Translations under genes and position numbers: made by a program
The notes under the pieces: generated by a model
Database searches by the model: none
The model's input: only the letters and a program-made list of their open reading frames with translations
Told to the model about the DNA's origin: nothing
Part shown: in pieces, positions 11,594-23,672 of the stretch
Layout of the letters: each line of letters starts with the position of its first letter
Numbering within the stretch: position 1 is the first letter of the stretch
Assembly: GCA_947462335.1 (NCBI GenBank)
Contig: OX381714.1
Location: 18,820,618-18,884,617, forward strand
Source: Harmothoe impar
Lineage: Eukaryota; Annelida; Polychaeta; Phyllodocida; Polynoidae
Reading direction: 5' to 3'
Length of the DNA: 64,000 nt

Positions 11594-12617
11594 GGGAACG
11601 CCTGGAGAAGCCTGTCACTAGTAGCCCCATGCACCCCTCTGGTTCCTCCAGTACCCTCCTCCCCTAGAGCTGTAATGTTGCCCAACCAGCCCGCCTGTGT
11701 GGCACTCCCTCCTCCCCCACCTCACGGTGCCTTACTGGAGGAACTACCTTGAAGCTCCTCCAGAGGCATATAGTAGTATAGACAGCTTATACGCCGCCCT
11801 CTTATTGGTTGGTGTAATGGGCCCAAGTCCTTGAGATGGTGGGGATGAGGGGAGCGGGAGGGACTGATGACAGGCGGTCCGCCCCTAAGATGTGGTGTTA
11901 TAGAGAACGGCATAGATTGAGGGAAAAAGAGAAAGACATTTCACTCCCATTTCTTATCGTTAAGTTCATTTTTATAATTCCTCTACACAGGTGTGGTAGT
12001 GTGCTATGTCTATGGTACTATAGTGCTGACTCTAACCCCAAGAAGTATGTAGTCGGTGGGTATAATACATTGCTCCACTCACATGTGTGCATGTATCCTC
12101 TTCCCTAACTTGCCTGTACCTACAATCAATCTCACGTTCACTTAAGCTGCTTAAACCATGTTTTGACTTTCTCGAGTGCCTAATAACTTTCAAGAACTCC
12201 CCTTTCTATATATATACCTCTATCTTATTTTTCATTGTCCTTCTCTCTACATACCCCTCTGCCTCTCTGCCCCCTGTCTCTATCTGTCTATACCTGTCTG
12301 TATGTCTGTCCCTCTCCCTACTTGCTTCTCCCCAAGCCTTTTTTCTAAGTAAAGATCAAAGTTAAATTTAAATGTTTGGTTTTCTCGCCTTGGGTACCAA
12401 TTCACTTGCCCCGGCGTTCTCTACCCTGCCACCCTGTGTGAAGACTTAAGTCAGCAATACAACTCCTTCTGGTGCCTAGGAATTACCTTCCTTCATGCGC
12501 CCATCGTCATGAGAATAGAGGCTTAACCAGTCTCATTAGAATGGAGATTGCGTTAGCGTCAGCTATAGTGCCACGGCCAACGCCTGGACATTGCTCACCA
12601 CGCCAGCAAAGCCCTGC
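11594..12617. other. UNC-93 upstream region
   Basis: This stretch lies 5' of the UNC-93 start on that gene's strand and should hold its 5' UTR or promoter. GC-rich CTCCTCC-type sequence continues to about 11760, then the sequence turns AT-rich, with a pyrimidine-rich CTCTGTCTGT stretch near 12240-12330. No TATA box or initiator could be assigned with confidence. Confidence 0.35.
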
Positions 12618-12836
12618 ACCCTTTAATGGCCGCATACAATCAAGTGATGTGATGTGTCCTTTGTTACCATGATACCCGAATTGCCATGATGCATTCATGC
12701 AGTCCAGGTAAGGCTGCATTATGTCGACTTGTTAGGAGTGCATCAACCCCGTAGCATCGGCATTATGCATCATTGTGACCCTACCACTAGACTGCCCTAG
12801 ACAAAGAGTATAACACATGCCGCCCTTGAAGGGTTA
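12618..12836. repeat. CCCTTTAAGG foldback family copy d
   Basis: Begins ACCCTTTAATGGCCGCATAC and ends GCCGCCCTTGAAGGGTTAA, about 220 bp, with CCATGATGCATTCATGCAG inside. Ends are inverted repeats of one another with mismatches. Confidence 0.6.
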
Positions 12837-12955
12837 AAGTATCTGGAACTGGCCATCCAGTAGGAGGACCCGTGTTAAGTATAGGAACAGACGGCTTGCA
12901 TGTCCTTGGTACTTACAGTGGGTAGCCTGGTTACACAGGCCTGATGAAGCCCTAG

Positions 12956-13513
12956 CCCTTTAAGGACAGCGTGCTGCTTTAGTGCGCTGTGCCCTCTGTC
13001 GCCATGATGCATTCATGAATGCAGCCGTGGCGAGTCTAAACGCGGGGCTGCATCCACGCACTATACCGAACCTACTGGATTGATACACTCCTGAAGAGTC
13101 GGTATGATAGATAACATTGTATGCAGACCTAGCAATACACCGGTCAGGGCAGTATTCATGTATCATGACGATAAAGGGTACACTAGAGCACTACGCAGAA
13201 AATCTAAATTCTCCGGCCCTTAGTCTGAAGTAGCTATATCAGGTTTTGCTATCGGGACATTGGTCAGGCATGACCAAGTGCTATTCAAAAATGACTGAGG
13301 CAAAACAATGTATGACGTTAATGCGTTACTCAAAAGGGCTTAGCCTAAAACTCATTGAAATGGAGATGACACAATATGGGTTGGTCAGTCTTGACCAACC
13401 TGTAGTCTACCTATAGGTTGGTCGTATAGGGAGCAAAAAAATGACTAACTTGGTAAGGCACTAGTGACTATTGGGAGCCAGAGAATATCAGTGTATGCTG
13501 CCGTTAAACTTGA
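12956..13513. mobile_element. CCCTTTAAGG foldback with nested core (copy e)
   Basis: The outer element begins GCCCTTTAAGGACAGCGTGC and shows the family words ATGATGCATTCATGAATGC and TATTCATGTATCATGACG. At the same internal position as in copy b (after a GCACTAC word) it is interrupted from 13197 to 13505 by a core that begins AAAATCTAAATTCTCCGGCC and ends GGGAGCCAGAGAATATCAG. That core is the reverse complement of the one at 4427-4735. The outer element then resumes as GCTGCCGTTAAACTTGAAG. Confidence 0.6.
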
Positions 13514-13636
13514 AGCTCTAGGTGGAGCCGTTAACGGGCGGCAGGCACGACTCACGTGACAGTTGTTTTCACATACCTCTATGGTGAGATTGGCCCACAC
13601 GCGGTAGGAAGCAGATTGCATTGTCAGTTTTGGTAC

Positions 13637-13852
13637 ATCTAGGGTAGATCGACCTAGAGTCAACCACGTACCCTGAGATGCCCACCTCAATTATGGAGTT
13701 ATTCATGTATGGTATTCTCTCTTTCTGTACTATGGGTAATACTTAATGTGTACTGTGATACACAAAAAGAGGGATTATGATGCAGGAATACCTATAAATT
13801 GGGGTGGACATCTCAAGGTACGTGGTTGACTCTAGGTAAATCTACCCTAGAA
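13637..13852. mobile_element. Foldback element with ~50-bp inverted arms
   Basis: The left arm contains TAGGGTAGATCGACCTAGAG and TCAACCACGTACC; the right arm carries the reverse complement (GGTACGTGGTTGACTCTAGG then ATCTACCCTAGA). The arms extend outwards to a GATGCCCACC / GGTGGACATC pair on the inner side. The loop is about 115 bp. No transposase is present. Confidence 0.6.
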
Positions 13853-15904
13853 GGAACACACACATTTGTGACATTGCCTCCTCACTATCATAAGGGGATG
13901 ATGGATGGATATTCTTTTGAATATATAGCATCTGTCTCCTCTATAGTATAGTATTTAGAGGCCGCCCCCACAGGTAATATTGGAGTGGTTGTTGATGATA
14001 ATTGTCTTTATTTTGAGGATATGTCAATTATTAAGGTCCTCACGCAGAGCTGTGCAAAGTTAATTGCATATTTTCCCCACTTTCCCTTGAAAATCACTGT
14101 CTAAGGCTTCTCTAAAGCTATAACCAACATTTCAGGATTTCGGAAGTAGATCTAGCCAAGGCTGGTGTATAGTGAGGACCAACCTTTATGACCTATCCTT
14201 ATATTGCGGGTACAAGAGTGTGCTGAATGAACTTACACTGCCCTATTTGGAAGCTCACCCCCAGCATTCCCCTGGCGGCGGGCCCCAGCTTTACCAAAGA
14301 TGTCGGTGCCAAGAGGCTTGAAGTGCATTAACATAACGCTCATTCATTTATCATTATTGTATTATCCATTGCAGTACAATGATTCTATACATTATCCATT
14401 CAGTAACCCCTCTGTCTGTCATATTCCAAAAGCTTTTGCATTTTGACGTTTTACCACAGCTTTAATTTAACCATTGATGATAGATCACATTGCTCTCAGC
14501 AACGGTTTGGAATGCCTTGGCAAATAACCTGATAATTGTGAATGTCATGGGAAATGCTGAGAGGGTTATCCATTTGATTTTGCCATGGTTCATAGTACTA
14601 TCGTTAAGACCTCTCTTCCATCTCCATCCCTATATGCAATATCCTTTGTCAATATCTACCTTCCCTAATGTACTGTCTGTCTGTCTTTGCTCCTGTCTGT
14701 CCCTTTCTCTATCAGTATCTGACTGTGTGTCTTTATCTGTCTCCCTCTATCTCTGTCCTCTGTCTGTCTGTCTGGCTGTGTCTCTGTGTCTGTCGGTCTC
14801 TCTGTCTCTATCTCTGTAACATCTCTGACTCTCTAGTCTCCCTATTTCATTCTTGTTTTGATTCCCCATAGCTCACGGATGCAATGAATAATGAATAAGG
14901 GCAATATAAACTATAAATGGTAGGCAGAAACAAATCACACAACAAACAACGATATGAGATTACACATCAATAATATCGATGGAGAATAAACTGTAACCGT
15001 ATGTCATATATCATATAGCAGTCTTTAACGATCATGGGTATCGCGGTTTGCACCAGAGACTAAGCCAACCTGTATGTAACCCTAGAGAAGTATGAACATA
15101 GTCTAGATATATAGCGGGAATATATTGCACTACATTCCACTTGAGAAATGACCATGCGGTGTACTGGTGTACCCACATAGTGAGAGATTGACTTTGTGAT
15201 ATTTGGGGAAATAAATAGCATAGGTTGTGCCTGGACTGGGAAGCAGGCTGTGTGGCTGAGATGGGGGGGGAGAAGGGGTCACCTCAACACCAGAAGAGGG
15301 CACCACACGCGGCCCAGATAGCAGTGATTGGGGTCAGTAAGTGGGGTATCATCCCCTTTCCTCTCCATGCACAGTCTTCAATTGGAGCTAAGGAGACTCC
15401 TACATGAGCAGCATCCAAGATTGTGCTTGGGGAGTGTGAGCTGTGTGTTCTGACATCCGGGTACTAGGTCGTCTTGACCTCACGTGACACCTCGGGTGCT
15501 GGTATCGTGAACGTCGTAGTACAACATGGCCACTCCCAACATGTCCCTAACCTTGGTCTGAAGGAGCAATGACTAACCGTATTATAAAGGTGCTGCAATA
15601 GAAAGAGGGACTTATACAGAAGTCAATACAATGTTTATTGTCTGATTGAAGATGTCTATGAGATAAATTGAGATAATTCGCTCATCAATTGGCTTATCTA
15701 TTATTGTCCTTCCATCCCTCTTTCTGTCCAACCTCCCTTGCTTCTTTATTTCATCCATGCACAATTCCTTTCTTCCTTCCAAGTTCCATCCACCTTTTCG
15801 TCCTGTCCTTCCAGTCTCCTCCTTTTCTTTACGACTTGTTTTGGCCAGAGTAAGTTCTCATGGGCAATGCATAAATGCAAACCTACACTAAAGCATACAC
15901 CTAT
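13853..15904. other. Non-coding stretch
   Basis: Contains a GTCTGTCT/CTCT-rich microsatellite-like patch (about 14660-14820) and a CTTCC-rich patch (about 15700-15830). No gene was recognised. The 60-codon frame near 15225 has no family resemblance. Confidence 0.35.
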
Positions 15905-16625
15905 TGACCCAAGGACCCTAATTTCTCTTAGGTCAATACTATGGATTGTGATGTGACCAGCAGAGCCCTAGAGTAAAAACAGTATTTTTACATCCAGATT
16001 TAGAATCATCCCTGAGATCTGCCATTGAGATAAAAAAAAAAGAGAAGGAAAAGAAAGTCCAAAATGACTGGGCAGTCTGGAACTAGGGCCTACTTTCTGG
16101 AATTGCTCCAATTGACCTTGAACTTGAAGGAGACTACCGGAAGGCGCGTGCTGGTTCCAGACGGAGAATACTGCTTGTTGCCGCTGTGCCGTACTTTTAT
16201 AAATGCTGTTAGTGAGAAGGCGGTCGCCGGGGACCAGCATGTTGCAGAAAGTCGTCTGCCCGGGGTTTCCATGCTCTGAATTTGTTTTCCTCTGTGATAA
16301 GGCGAGGTCCTACTGATATGGGCTGATGGCATGGAGGCGATAAGAGCCAAAGACATGAACCCATGATATAAGTGTCTCTGAGGGGAACGGATGAGGGCAG
16401 TTGGTAAATAAATACTCTCATTCAACAGCCTTACAATGAAAGTTGGATTTCCCACTGGCTATCTACTATATGAACCTAGTATGGAAACTTCCAATATGGG
16501 TTCATAATGCTGTGCAACACCTTATATCATGTAATAACTGATAAAATAGCCGGGAAATAGGTCAATACACAAAACGCCAAATAAAGTTAAATTGTTCTCA
16601 AAAAAGAAAAAAAAAAAAAAAAAAA
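15905..16625 (+). repeat. Duplicated segment, copy A, ending in a poly(A) tract
   Basis: Sequence from the GGTCAATACTATGGATTG word to GTTGGATTTCCCAC (about 15905-16455) is repeated as a direct, ~85-90% similar copy (by eye) at 17427-18152. Copy A is followed by an AATAAA (16580-16585) and a tract of about 20 A residues (16604-16625), as expected of a retroposed 3' end, so the unit may be a non-autonomous retroelement. No coding capacity is visible. Confidence 0.55.
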
Positions 16626-16923
16626 TAGGTGTGGCAGTAATACCCCTGTCTTGCTCACACCACGGGGGTCTAGCCTCATTAACCCAATCAACGGTTTAGC
16701 TAAAACAATAAAACTCAGGTTGAGGGGTATGCTGACTTTTTTTATAGATAGAACTTCCAATGTGGTCCAAATTCCGATATTGTACATATTCTGATACTGT
16801 GCTTGACATAAAATGCATTTAAGCATAGGTCCTTGTGATATATCCATCCCTACTGCCACCTTCCCATTTCACATCAGTTCTGTGAAACTTTTGATCATTT
16901 AATTTGTTTGAACCTACTCTATA

Positions 16924-19233
16924 AATGTTAATCGTCCATAATGCCAGCATTGTGAAAGGAATAAGTACACATAATATGTACACATCCCAAGCATCACTGA
17001 GTGTGGTGAGGGTGTGGTAATCATGTGGAATCACATGTGTGTGCCAGGTCCTGCTATTTGCTGATAGCAGCTGTGAGGTCTTCACACTAGTCTATGACTG
17101 CCAAGGATATCTTGTAGAGCTGTATTGAGGATGGGTGCCAGAAAATCCAGGGGTTTATACCAAACTGTTCAGTGGCTTCTATGTCAAAGCATGCATGCCT
17201 TCTTTGGTTCCTTGGTTCCTTTCCACCTTCCTTACTTTATTTCTATCTTCCTTCCTTCCTTCACACATGCCTTACTTCTTTTCTTCCTTCTCTCCTCTTG
17301 TCCTTCCACCGGTGATATTTTTTCTTTTATTACACTTCCTCTCTGTTTGATTACAGTAAACGGGGTACTAATAATGATCAATTGTGGGCAATTCGATATA
17401 AAACTATACTTTGCTAACTTTGCAAGACCCCAAGGACCCCAGTGTCTCCTGGGTCAATACTATGGATTGTAAGTTGACCAGCACCTTGAAGAGAAGTAAG
17501 AAATGTTCCCTCTACATCCAGATTTACAGTCATCCCTGAGATCTGCCATTAGGATAAAAAGTCCAAAATGACAGTGCCGTCTGGAACTACTTACTGAAAT
17601 TGCTGCAACTGACCTTGAACTTGTAGGGGGCTCACCAGGAGGCGTGTCCTGGTTCCTAATAGAGGATGTGCTATGTTTTTATGCTGTTTGTGAAAAGGTG
17701 GTCGCCGGGGACCAGCATGTTGTAGAAAGTCGTCTGCCCGGGGTTTTCCATTCTACAGCAGAGGAGTGGTTAGAAGGTCTCTCTGAGGGATTCAAATTTC
17801 TAGCCGAGACATCGCTCTCCAAGCAGATGCTTGGTCTAAACTCAAAGTGAACTGCTTGAATTAACATAAATTATCCAGGAGCAGAAAAAGATGGTTGTTT
17901 CCATACAGAGAGGTAATTGACCTGGTGGGTGGCACCATCTCTCTCTACAGAACAGCGGTTTGCATGCTCTGAATTTGTTTTCCTCTGTGATAAGGCGAGG
18001 TCCTACTGATATGGGCTGATGGCATGGAGGCGATAAGAGCCAAAGACATGAACCCATGATATAAGTGTCTCTAAGGGGAATGGATGAGGACAGCTGGTAA
18101 ATAAATACTCTTGTCCACCCACACAATGGAATTGGAAGCTGGATTTCCCACCACTGTCCATCTTTGATATGAATCCAATATGAAATAATTTCCCATTCGA
18201 TTGATGTATTGGGATTAGGTAAGACCTAGCCAAACGGTTTTGCATGGAGTATTAGTAAAATCTAGCTTTATGGTTAGAAGATCTACGATAGCTAGGTCAG
18301 ATTTAGTCTTTTTTGTTTTGAATTTTGACCCAACAAATCATTACCATGGAAATTCGTCTTCTTTGAAAAATCTGAATTTTTAATAATACCTGACAAGAAT
18401 TAATCCCGGATTGTAAATTTAGTAGAAATCACAAGAAAAATTAATAGATAAATAATTTTCCAAAGTGAGAAAAGGCTCTAGGGTTGTGTAATCTATAACA
18501 TACATTGTGTGATATTATTGCGACCTCTTGCCACTCATCAAGCCTGCAGTACTGTTCCATAACATCTTAACCCTGCAAAACCAATACTGAGTCAACTGTC
18601 ATTGAAACATTCAGTGATGGGCATGCTTAAAAATCTGGTTATTTATCAAGAGGTTCTGCCATTGTTGTTTTTGCCTATTCATCCCCTCAGCTATGTAAAT
18701 TGAGGCAATATATTCATGAGAATCATGCAAAAGCTCCTATCCTCATAGGATTGGGTCTCCTGCGCAGCTTGCTTTTTCAAAACAGATTTTAGATTGGATA
18801 TCTAAATTGAAACAGGCATCACGAAGGCCAATTAACATATGGCAAGAATGGAAATGCATAGGGGAAAAACAAAAGGAATCATGGTAATCAAACAAATAAA
18901 GACAAACTTAAAGTTGTCCTCAATGGATCGTGTGTCTACAGGCCAAGTTAGTTTCCTACATTTTTATTATGTATTTTGTCATGAGGAGAGGTTTGATGAA
19001 CTCCAAACTGTCTAGTATAAGCCCCTGGATTTTCTGGCACCCATCTCCAATACAAGGTATCCTTGGCAGTCATAGACTAGTGTGAAAACCTCACAGCTGC
19101 TATCAGCAAATAGCAGGACCTGGCACACACATGTGATTCCACATGATTACCACACCCTCACCACACTCAGTGATGCTTGGGATAACATGTGTTCATATTC
19201 CTTTCACAATGCTGGCATTATGAACTAACATTT
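16924..19233. mobile_element. 2.3-kb element with ~220-250-bp inverted ends
   Basis: The left arm (16924-17165, with TAATGCCAGCATTGTGAAAG) is repeated in reverse complement at the right (19013-19233, with CTTTCACAATGCTGGCATTA). The arms share further long words such as GATAGCAGCTGTGAGGTCTT and AGTCTATGACTGCCAAGGAT. The interior holds copy B of the duplicated segment and AT-rich sequence, with no transposase. The copy A poly(A) tract lies about 300 bp outside the left arm. Confidence 0.6.
17427..18152 (+). repeat. Duplicated segment, copy B
   Basis: Direct copy of 15905-16455, sharing GTCGCCGGGGACCAGCATGT, GTCGTCTGCCCGGGGTTT and GGCTGATGGCATGGAGGCGA. It carries about 215 bp absent from copy A (about 17746-17965), bounded in copy B by similar GGTTTTCCATTC and CGGTTTGCATGC words, which suggests a deletion in A by short-repeat recombination. 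No poly(A) tract follows this copy. Confidence 0.65.
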
Positions 19234-19406
19234 GCATCCGAGGAGGTAAGATGAATCCAATTTTAAAACGTGATCAGAGGATTCACAGAGCAGAGGGGGA
19301 AGGTGGCATAAGGGGTATATGTCATGAGGGGCTATATTTGAATGATCTTCAATGCAACATTATAACCTCCACATAATCAATATGTGATGCACTGATGAAG
19401 AGGATA

Positions 19407-19560
19407 CACTGTCAGAAGTAACTGTAGCTGCACAGCGATATATACTGTAGAACTACAGTATAAAAGGAGGTATTTTTGGTTACAAAACCAAAAATACCTC
19501 CTTTTATACTGTAGTTCTACAGTATAAATCGTTGTGCAGCTACAGTTACTTCTGACAGTG
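19407..19560. mobile_element. CACTGT MITE copy 3: near-perfect 154-bp palindrome
   Basis: The whole element is an inverted repeat: each arm begins CACTGTCAGAAGTAACTGTA and continues to a GGAGGTATTTTTGGTT centre, with only about two mismatches between arms of ~75 bases. It is flanked by TA (19405-19406, 19561-19562). Each arm also contains the smaller palindrome ACTGTAGAACTACAGT. It is the youngest-looking member of the family at 2020 and 8739. A transcript would fold into one long hairpin. Confidence 0.85.
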
Positions 19561-20886
19561 TAGATCCACACAAGGCCTCATATGACAGGTTTTACTTCAG
19601 TACATTTTACACATAATTGGAGAAAATCTAGTATAAATTGATAAGGACCGTGCACAATGTAAAGCCTTACTTATTCAATTTTTATCATCGGAGCGGGGTT
19701 GACATTCAGATGTTGGGTGGCATTTTCTTCTGTGCTGTATTAGAGAAGTGGCTAGAAGTTTCATCTGATGTACAAGAACTATAACCCCTTTTACAGACCT
19801 TCTTCTCTTACATCCAAACACTATGTCACAAGAGCAATATGGTGGCTACTTCCCCCACCGAAGTAGACCTGTCAACTTACTCGTGAGGGGGCGCGGCCTA
19901 TGGCAAACTGTCTGAAGTGGGTACTGTAGTGTCGTAAAATACCCTGAGTGTCGTAAAGAGAGAGAAATGCATTTCCTTGACAGCTGGCTCTATACAACTC
20001 AGATAGGAACCTTCCCTAATGTTAAATCACGTGGTTGAGTAGGACTACTGTTGCCGAAAGACTTAGTTGGTCCTGTATTGAGGTTCCTTAAGAAGCTAAG
20101 TAGGAATACTCTATTTTAGTAGTCCTTCCTCTTTCAACAAAAAAAATAATTTTAACAAAGATCGTAATGGTGCCTGATGTCTGAGTGTCTGATGACGGTT
20201 CATGAACTGGGCCGTAACGTCGCCACACCACCATCTCCCTCAACCACTCGGATTTAACGTTTACCCTGAATGGATGTTGCTAAATCGGCTGTTCGCATCC
20301 TGTCTGATGATGTGTGATTTAAAATTTAAAAACTATAACAGATAATTTTATTCTTGTTCTGTGTGAGTAAAACTCTCATGTATACAACCGATTATATAAG
20401 CATGTCCCAAAAATAAGAAACGAATCCACGCTAACTGAAATAATATTATAGTCTATAGCAGGTCCACACCTCGGAACGGTCCATTCATGTCCACTCCACC
20501 GCCTAGGAGATACATGGTGGGTGAAGTGGAGAAGAACAGGCAATTTGGACGATCCCAAATGTCATTTCTAGTGTAAGCTGGGCCATATCTTGTCGGATCT
20601 AGGCGACGACCCTGCAGTCAGTATACGAACAGGATGTCACCCGCGTTCTCCAACCTCAAAGCCCCATTCCGTCTCTGCGGGTTCCTAGGTTTCACAAAGC
20701 AAAGGCATTAATTGTTGCTATAAAATTATATCATCTCCTTTCCATGAAGCTGTTATACAAATCGGCAAAGCCTTGTGCCATGTGCATATGTCCTAATTAC
20801 GCAATCCCTTCCTTTTCCAACCAAGCCTAACATGTACAGTATAGAAGGGTCAACATTTAACAGTTACCTGCTCTTTGGTGGAAGGA
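19561..20886. other. Non-coding stretch
   Basis: No gene, RNA or clear element was recognised in this 1.3-kb stretch. Confidence 0.35.
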
Positions 20887-21134
20887 AGGCCTGTGCCTCT
20901 ACATGGGCGACACAGGCGACACGGCGACACGGCCCTTTTAAAAAATGACACCGGCGACACGGCCCTTTTAAAATTCGATGGACACAGCTAAATTGGGGCT
21001 AAAATTCGACCCACAAGAATTTTCCTATGGGTTCTTATTTATATATAATTCGACACAGTGACACAGCCCTTTTGCTTAAATTCGACACGGCGACACGGCC
21101 AATATTGTGGACACCCGTGTAGAGGCACAGGCCT
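20887..21134. mobile_element. Foldback with AGGCCTGTGCCTCTACA ends and CGACACGG repeats
   Basis: A 248-bp element with inverted ends (AGGCCTGTGCCTCTACATGG left; GTGTAGAGGCACAGGCCT right). Between them, GGCGACACGGCCCTTTTA-type words recur about four times, twice on each side of an AT-rich middle. The iterated word is GC-rich against an AT-rich background. No coding capacity. Confidence 0.65.
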
Positions 21135-22520
21135 GCTCCACCTGCACAAGACAACGTATTGCCAAGCATTCATCTGCAAAGAATACACCCTTTCCGTAAG
21201 ATTCATTGACTTTACTTCAGAAAGATATCCAGGTTTTCCGGATTCAATGACATTGCAGGCGGACGATTAATACAGAGATCATTTTCTCGTGTTGTTAGAA
21301 CGCAGGTGACGTCCTTTCTGAATGTGGAGTGCAGGGAGTGGATATCTCTGCTGGGTGCTGCTCCCGGACACTGTCTGCAGCTGGTCGTGCACCTGCAGTG
21401 TGGTGTAGATACCAGGACACCGGACATGGTAATCCACCTGCATGGGTCAAAAGGAGGCACTCATCCTCTGATATAGTGCATTGCAAAGGGAAACTAGATC
21501 ATTAAAAACCAAGAAATTGTCTGAACAGTTGCTGTTCCTTTATCTAATTTCTTTGGGGGTATTGGAATTCTTTTTTGGGGGTCAAAGTCCAATCGGCATG
21601 AACATCAAGAACTGTAGTGAAGAACGTGTAAAAATGTAGGTTTCACACAACTGTATCTGTGTCTAGTACACAAATATGACGGAATTAACAGTAATACCAT
21701 GAACGTGAATACGTGATATGGAGAGATAAGGATATCCAAAATCAGCTATCAATGCCATAGGCCGTATTAAGCAGTAAGTGGGTGGCATCAATTCCATCAG
21801 TTTCAACTACTTTAAGATATCTTCCCTTAGATCTATCACAGCGCTCAAGTCGAATGTGACATAACTAGGCTTTTCACTTTCAGTAGCAGGAAGATTTGCT
21901 ATGAGTATGACGACGGCACAGATACTACATTATAAGGTACTCCTGTTGCTGGACAGCAGGTCACACCCTCCACTCAGGTTCATGTCGGGTTGGATTAGTC
22001 TCCTGCCCTCACACAGGCCCCTGGATGGTGCCATTACTACGTCATGCCGTCAGAGGACCTGGGACGTATATCTCACGTCACATATGACGTCATTATGTCG
22101 GTATAATTTAGATATAGTAAGGCGTAGATCGTGTTACATCTGTTAGTCCCATAGCAACTTCTCAGCCCTGTTGGTATATCCTTTTTAAAATTCTTTACCA
22201 TCCTTCTCACTACATCATACCCGTTAAGTCGATACGTTATCATTTGACCAAAACCGCTCTTTACAAGTGAGCTACTTTAAATTAGATCCAGTGAGTAATA
22301 AGGTATGAAAATGCATCATTTAAACTGTAATTACGATAAACACTTAGGATTTCGATTTTGGATTTGGATCACCTTAGAAATCTATTCACAAGACCATGTG
22401 TTTGCCATCTCTATACCACTGCATGTGCCATGTTTGGTAGAAGTTTGTGGAAGATCCAGAATGAAGAACCGGACAAGGTTCCTCCCTGTATTATGTATAG
22501 ATCTGTAGCTACATATACTT
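21135..22520. other. Non-coding stretch with two exon-like open stretches
   Basis: Two GC-richer + strand stretches stay open without obvious repeats: about 21297-21476 (about 59 codons, with HLHGSKGGTHPL near its end) and about 21934-22142. Neither has recognised family resemblance that I would defend; both could be relics of a gene or chance. The remainder is AT-rich. Confidence 0.25.
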
Positions 22521-23036
22521 GTAAGAACACTGGGCCTGGAATCTGTAGTTAGCCAATCAAAGATGGCGGATGGTTTTGTTTGTAAGCAAAAATACAGGGG
22601 GTGATTGCACAGTATTTATAGGGAGTTGAACATTGTAAAGTTACGTGTTGGTGGCTATGGCCATGTATTATGTAGTGCTCGAATGGTTTTTGGATATAAT
22701 GGTCTGTAGGAGCAGGAAATAATGTTTTTTTTATGACATGGATGACTAGGCTAACTACATACTGAGTTAGCCTAGTCACACCAACAGAGTTAGCCTAGTA
22801 TTCAATCTTATTTCAGGCTGATTTCTCTATTAGTGCATTGCTCTAATGAGGGTAACACTTGCCTACATGAACACACGTATACTTAAACTAAGATTCTACC
22901 AACTATCATGTATTAAAGAATTTCAAGTATTTACATTGCAAATAGACAAAATCTGTTACTAGTAAGCATTGTTTGCTCACCATCCGCCATCTTTGATTGG
23001 CTAACTAGAGATTCCAACCATGCCCAGTGTTCCTAC
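22521..23036. mobile_element. Foldback element with GTAGGAACACTGGGC-type ends
   Basis: Left arm GTAAGAACACTGGGCCTGGA and TAGCCAATCAAAGATGGCGG; right arm carries the reverse complement (CCGCCATCTTTGATTGGCTA and CATGCCCAGTGTTCCTAC). Arms are ~55 bp and the element ~516 bp. The interior is AT-rich and includes a TGAGTTAGCCTAGTCA word repeated nearby. No transposase seen. Confidence 0.65.
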
Positions 23037-23244
23037 AGTGGTAATCCAGCGTTCACAACGATCCACGTTTCTAGCGCTCCCCCAAGTGAGCATCAATGCC
23101 TCCAGCTTTGGTTATGTAGTGTTCCTACAGAGGGCGCCGCTGTGCAGTTACGAAGTGCATTAAAGGTAGATCCTCCCATCCAGGCCTTCATCTTCACCAA
23201 GTTGATACGCATCGGCCTCTTGGATCAACTGGCTTAATGACTTG

Positions 23245-23332
23245 TATCTCAACTTGTATCTCAAAAGAATGCTAAGAATGCACACTGACTCCTATTAGAT
23301 GAGATCAAAGTGATATCACACTCCAGATGCTC
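23245..23332. repeat. Dispersed repeat fragment (copy at 36035-36125)
   Basis: The stretch with AAAGAATGCTAAGAATGCAC and GATATCACACTCCAGATGC is repeated in the same orientation at 36035-36125 with scattered differences. No terminal structure is apparent in either copy. Confidence 0.5.
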
Positions 23333-23572
23333 CATTCATTGTGAAATAATTGCACTAGGTGTCAATTGCTCACAAGCATGCAGCCCTCGACTAACACATA
23401 ATTACACAAACCAAGACATATATGTGTGTCAAGAACCGGGGACAACGCCTAGTTTCCAGGGAGAGGTACCGCATAACTGTACGCTAAATTGTCAGACCCA
23501 AGAGACTGGGCGAGATATTGTCTGGTTTCACAAACATGAATCTTATGAGTACAAGTCCACTCTAATCATCTA

Positions 23573-23672
23573 AAGGGGACATAGTGCCATGCCCATTGTC
23601 GTCATAATACATAGAACAGATGCGGCCCTGGCGAGTTGCATTCATGGATTCATGTGGCCCTTAAAGGGTGGT
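23573..23672. repeat. CCCTTTAAGG foldback family copy f (short)
   Basis: A ~100-bp copy with GATGCGGCCCTGGCGAG and GTTGCATTCATGGATTCATG, ending GGCCCTTAAAGGGTGG. It appears internally deleted relative to the 220-245-bp copies. Confidence 0.45.

Noticed and set aside
8931..11752. Several 76-210-codon frames overlapping the UNC-93 exon
   Set aside because: They are shadows of the GC-rich coding exon in other frames.
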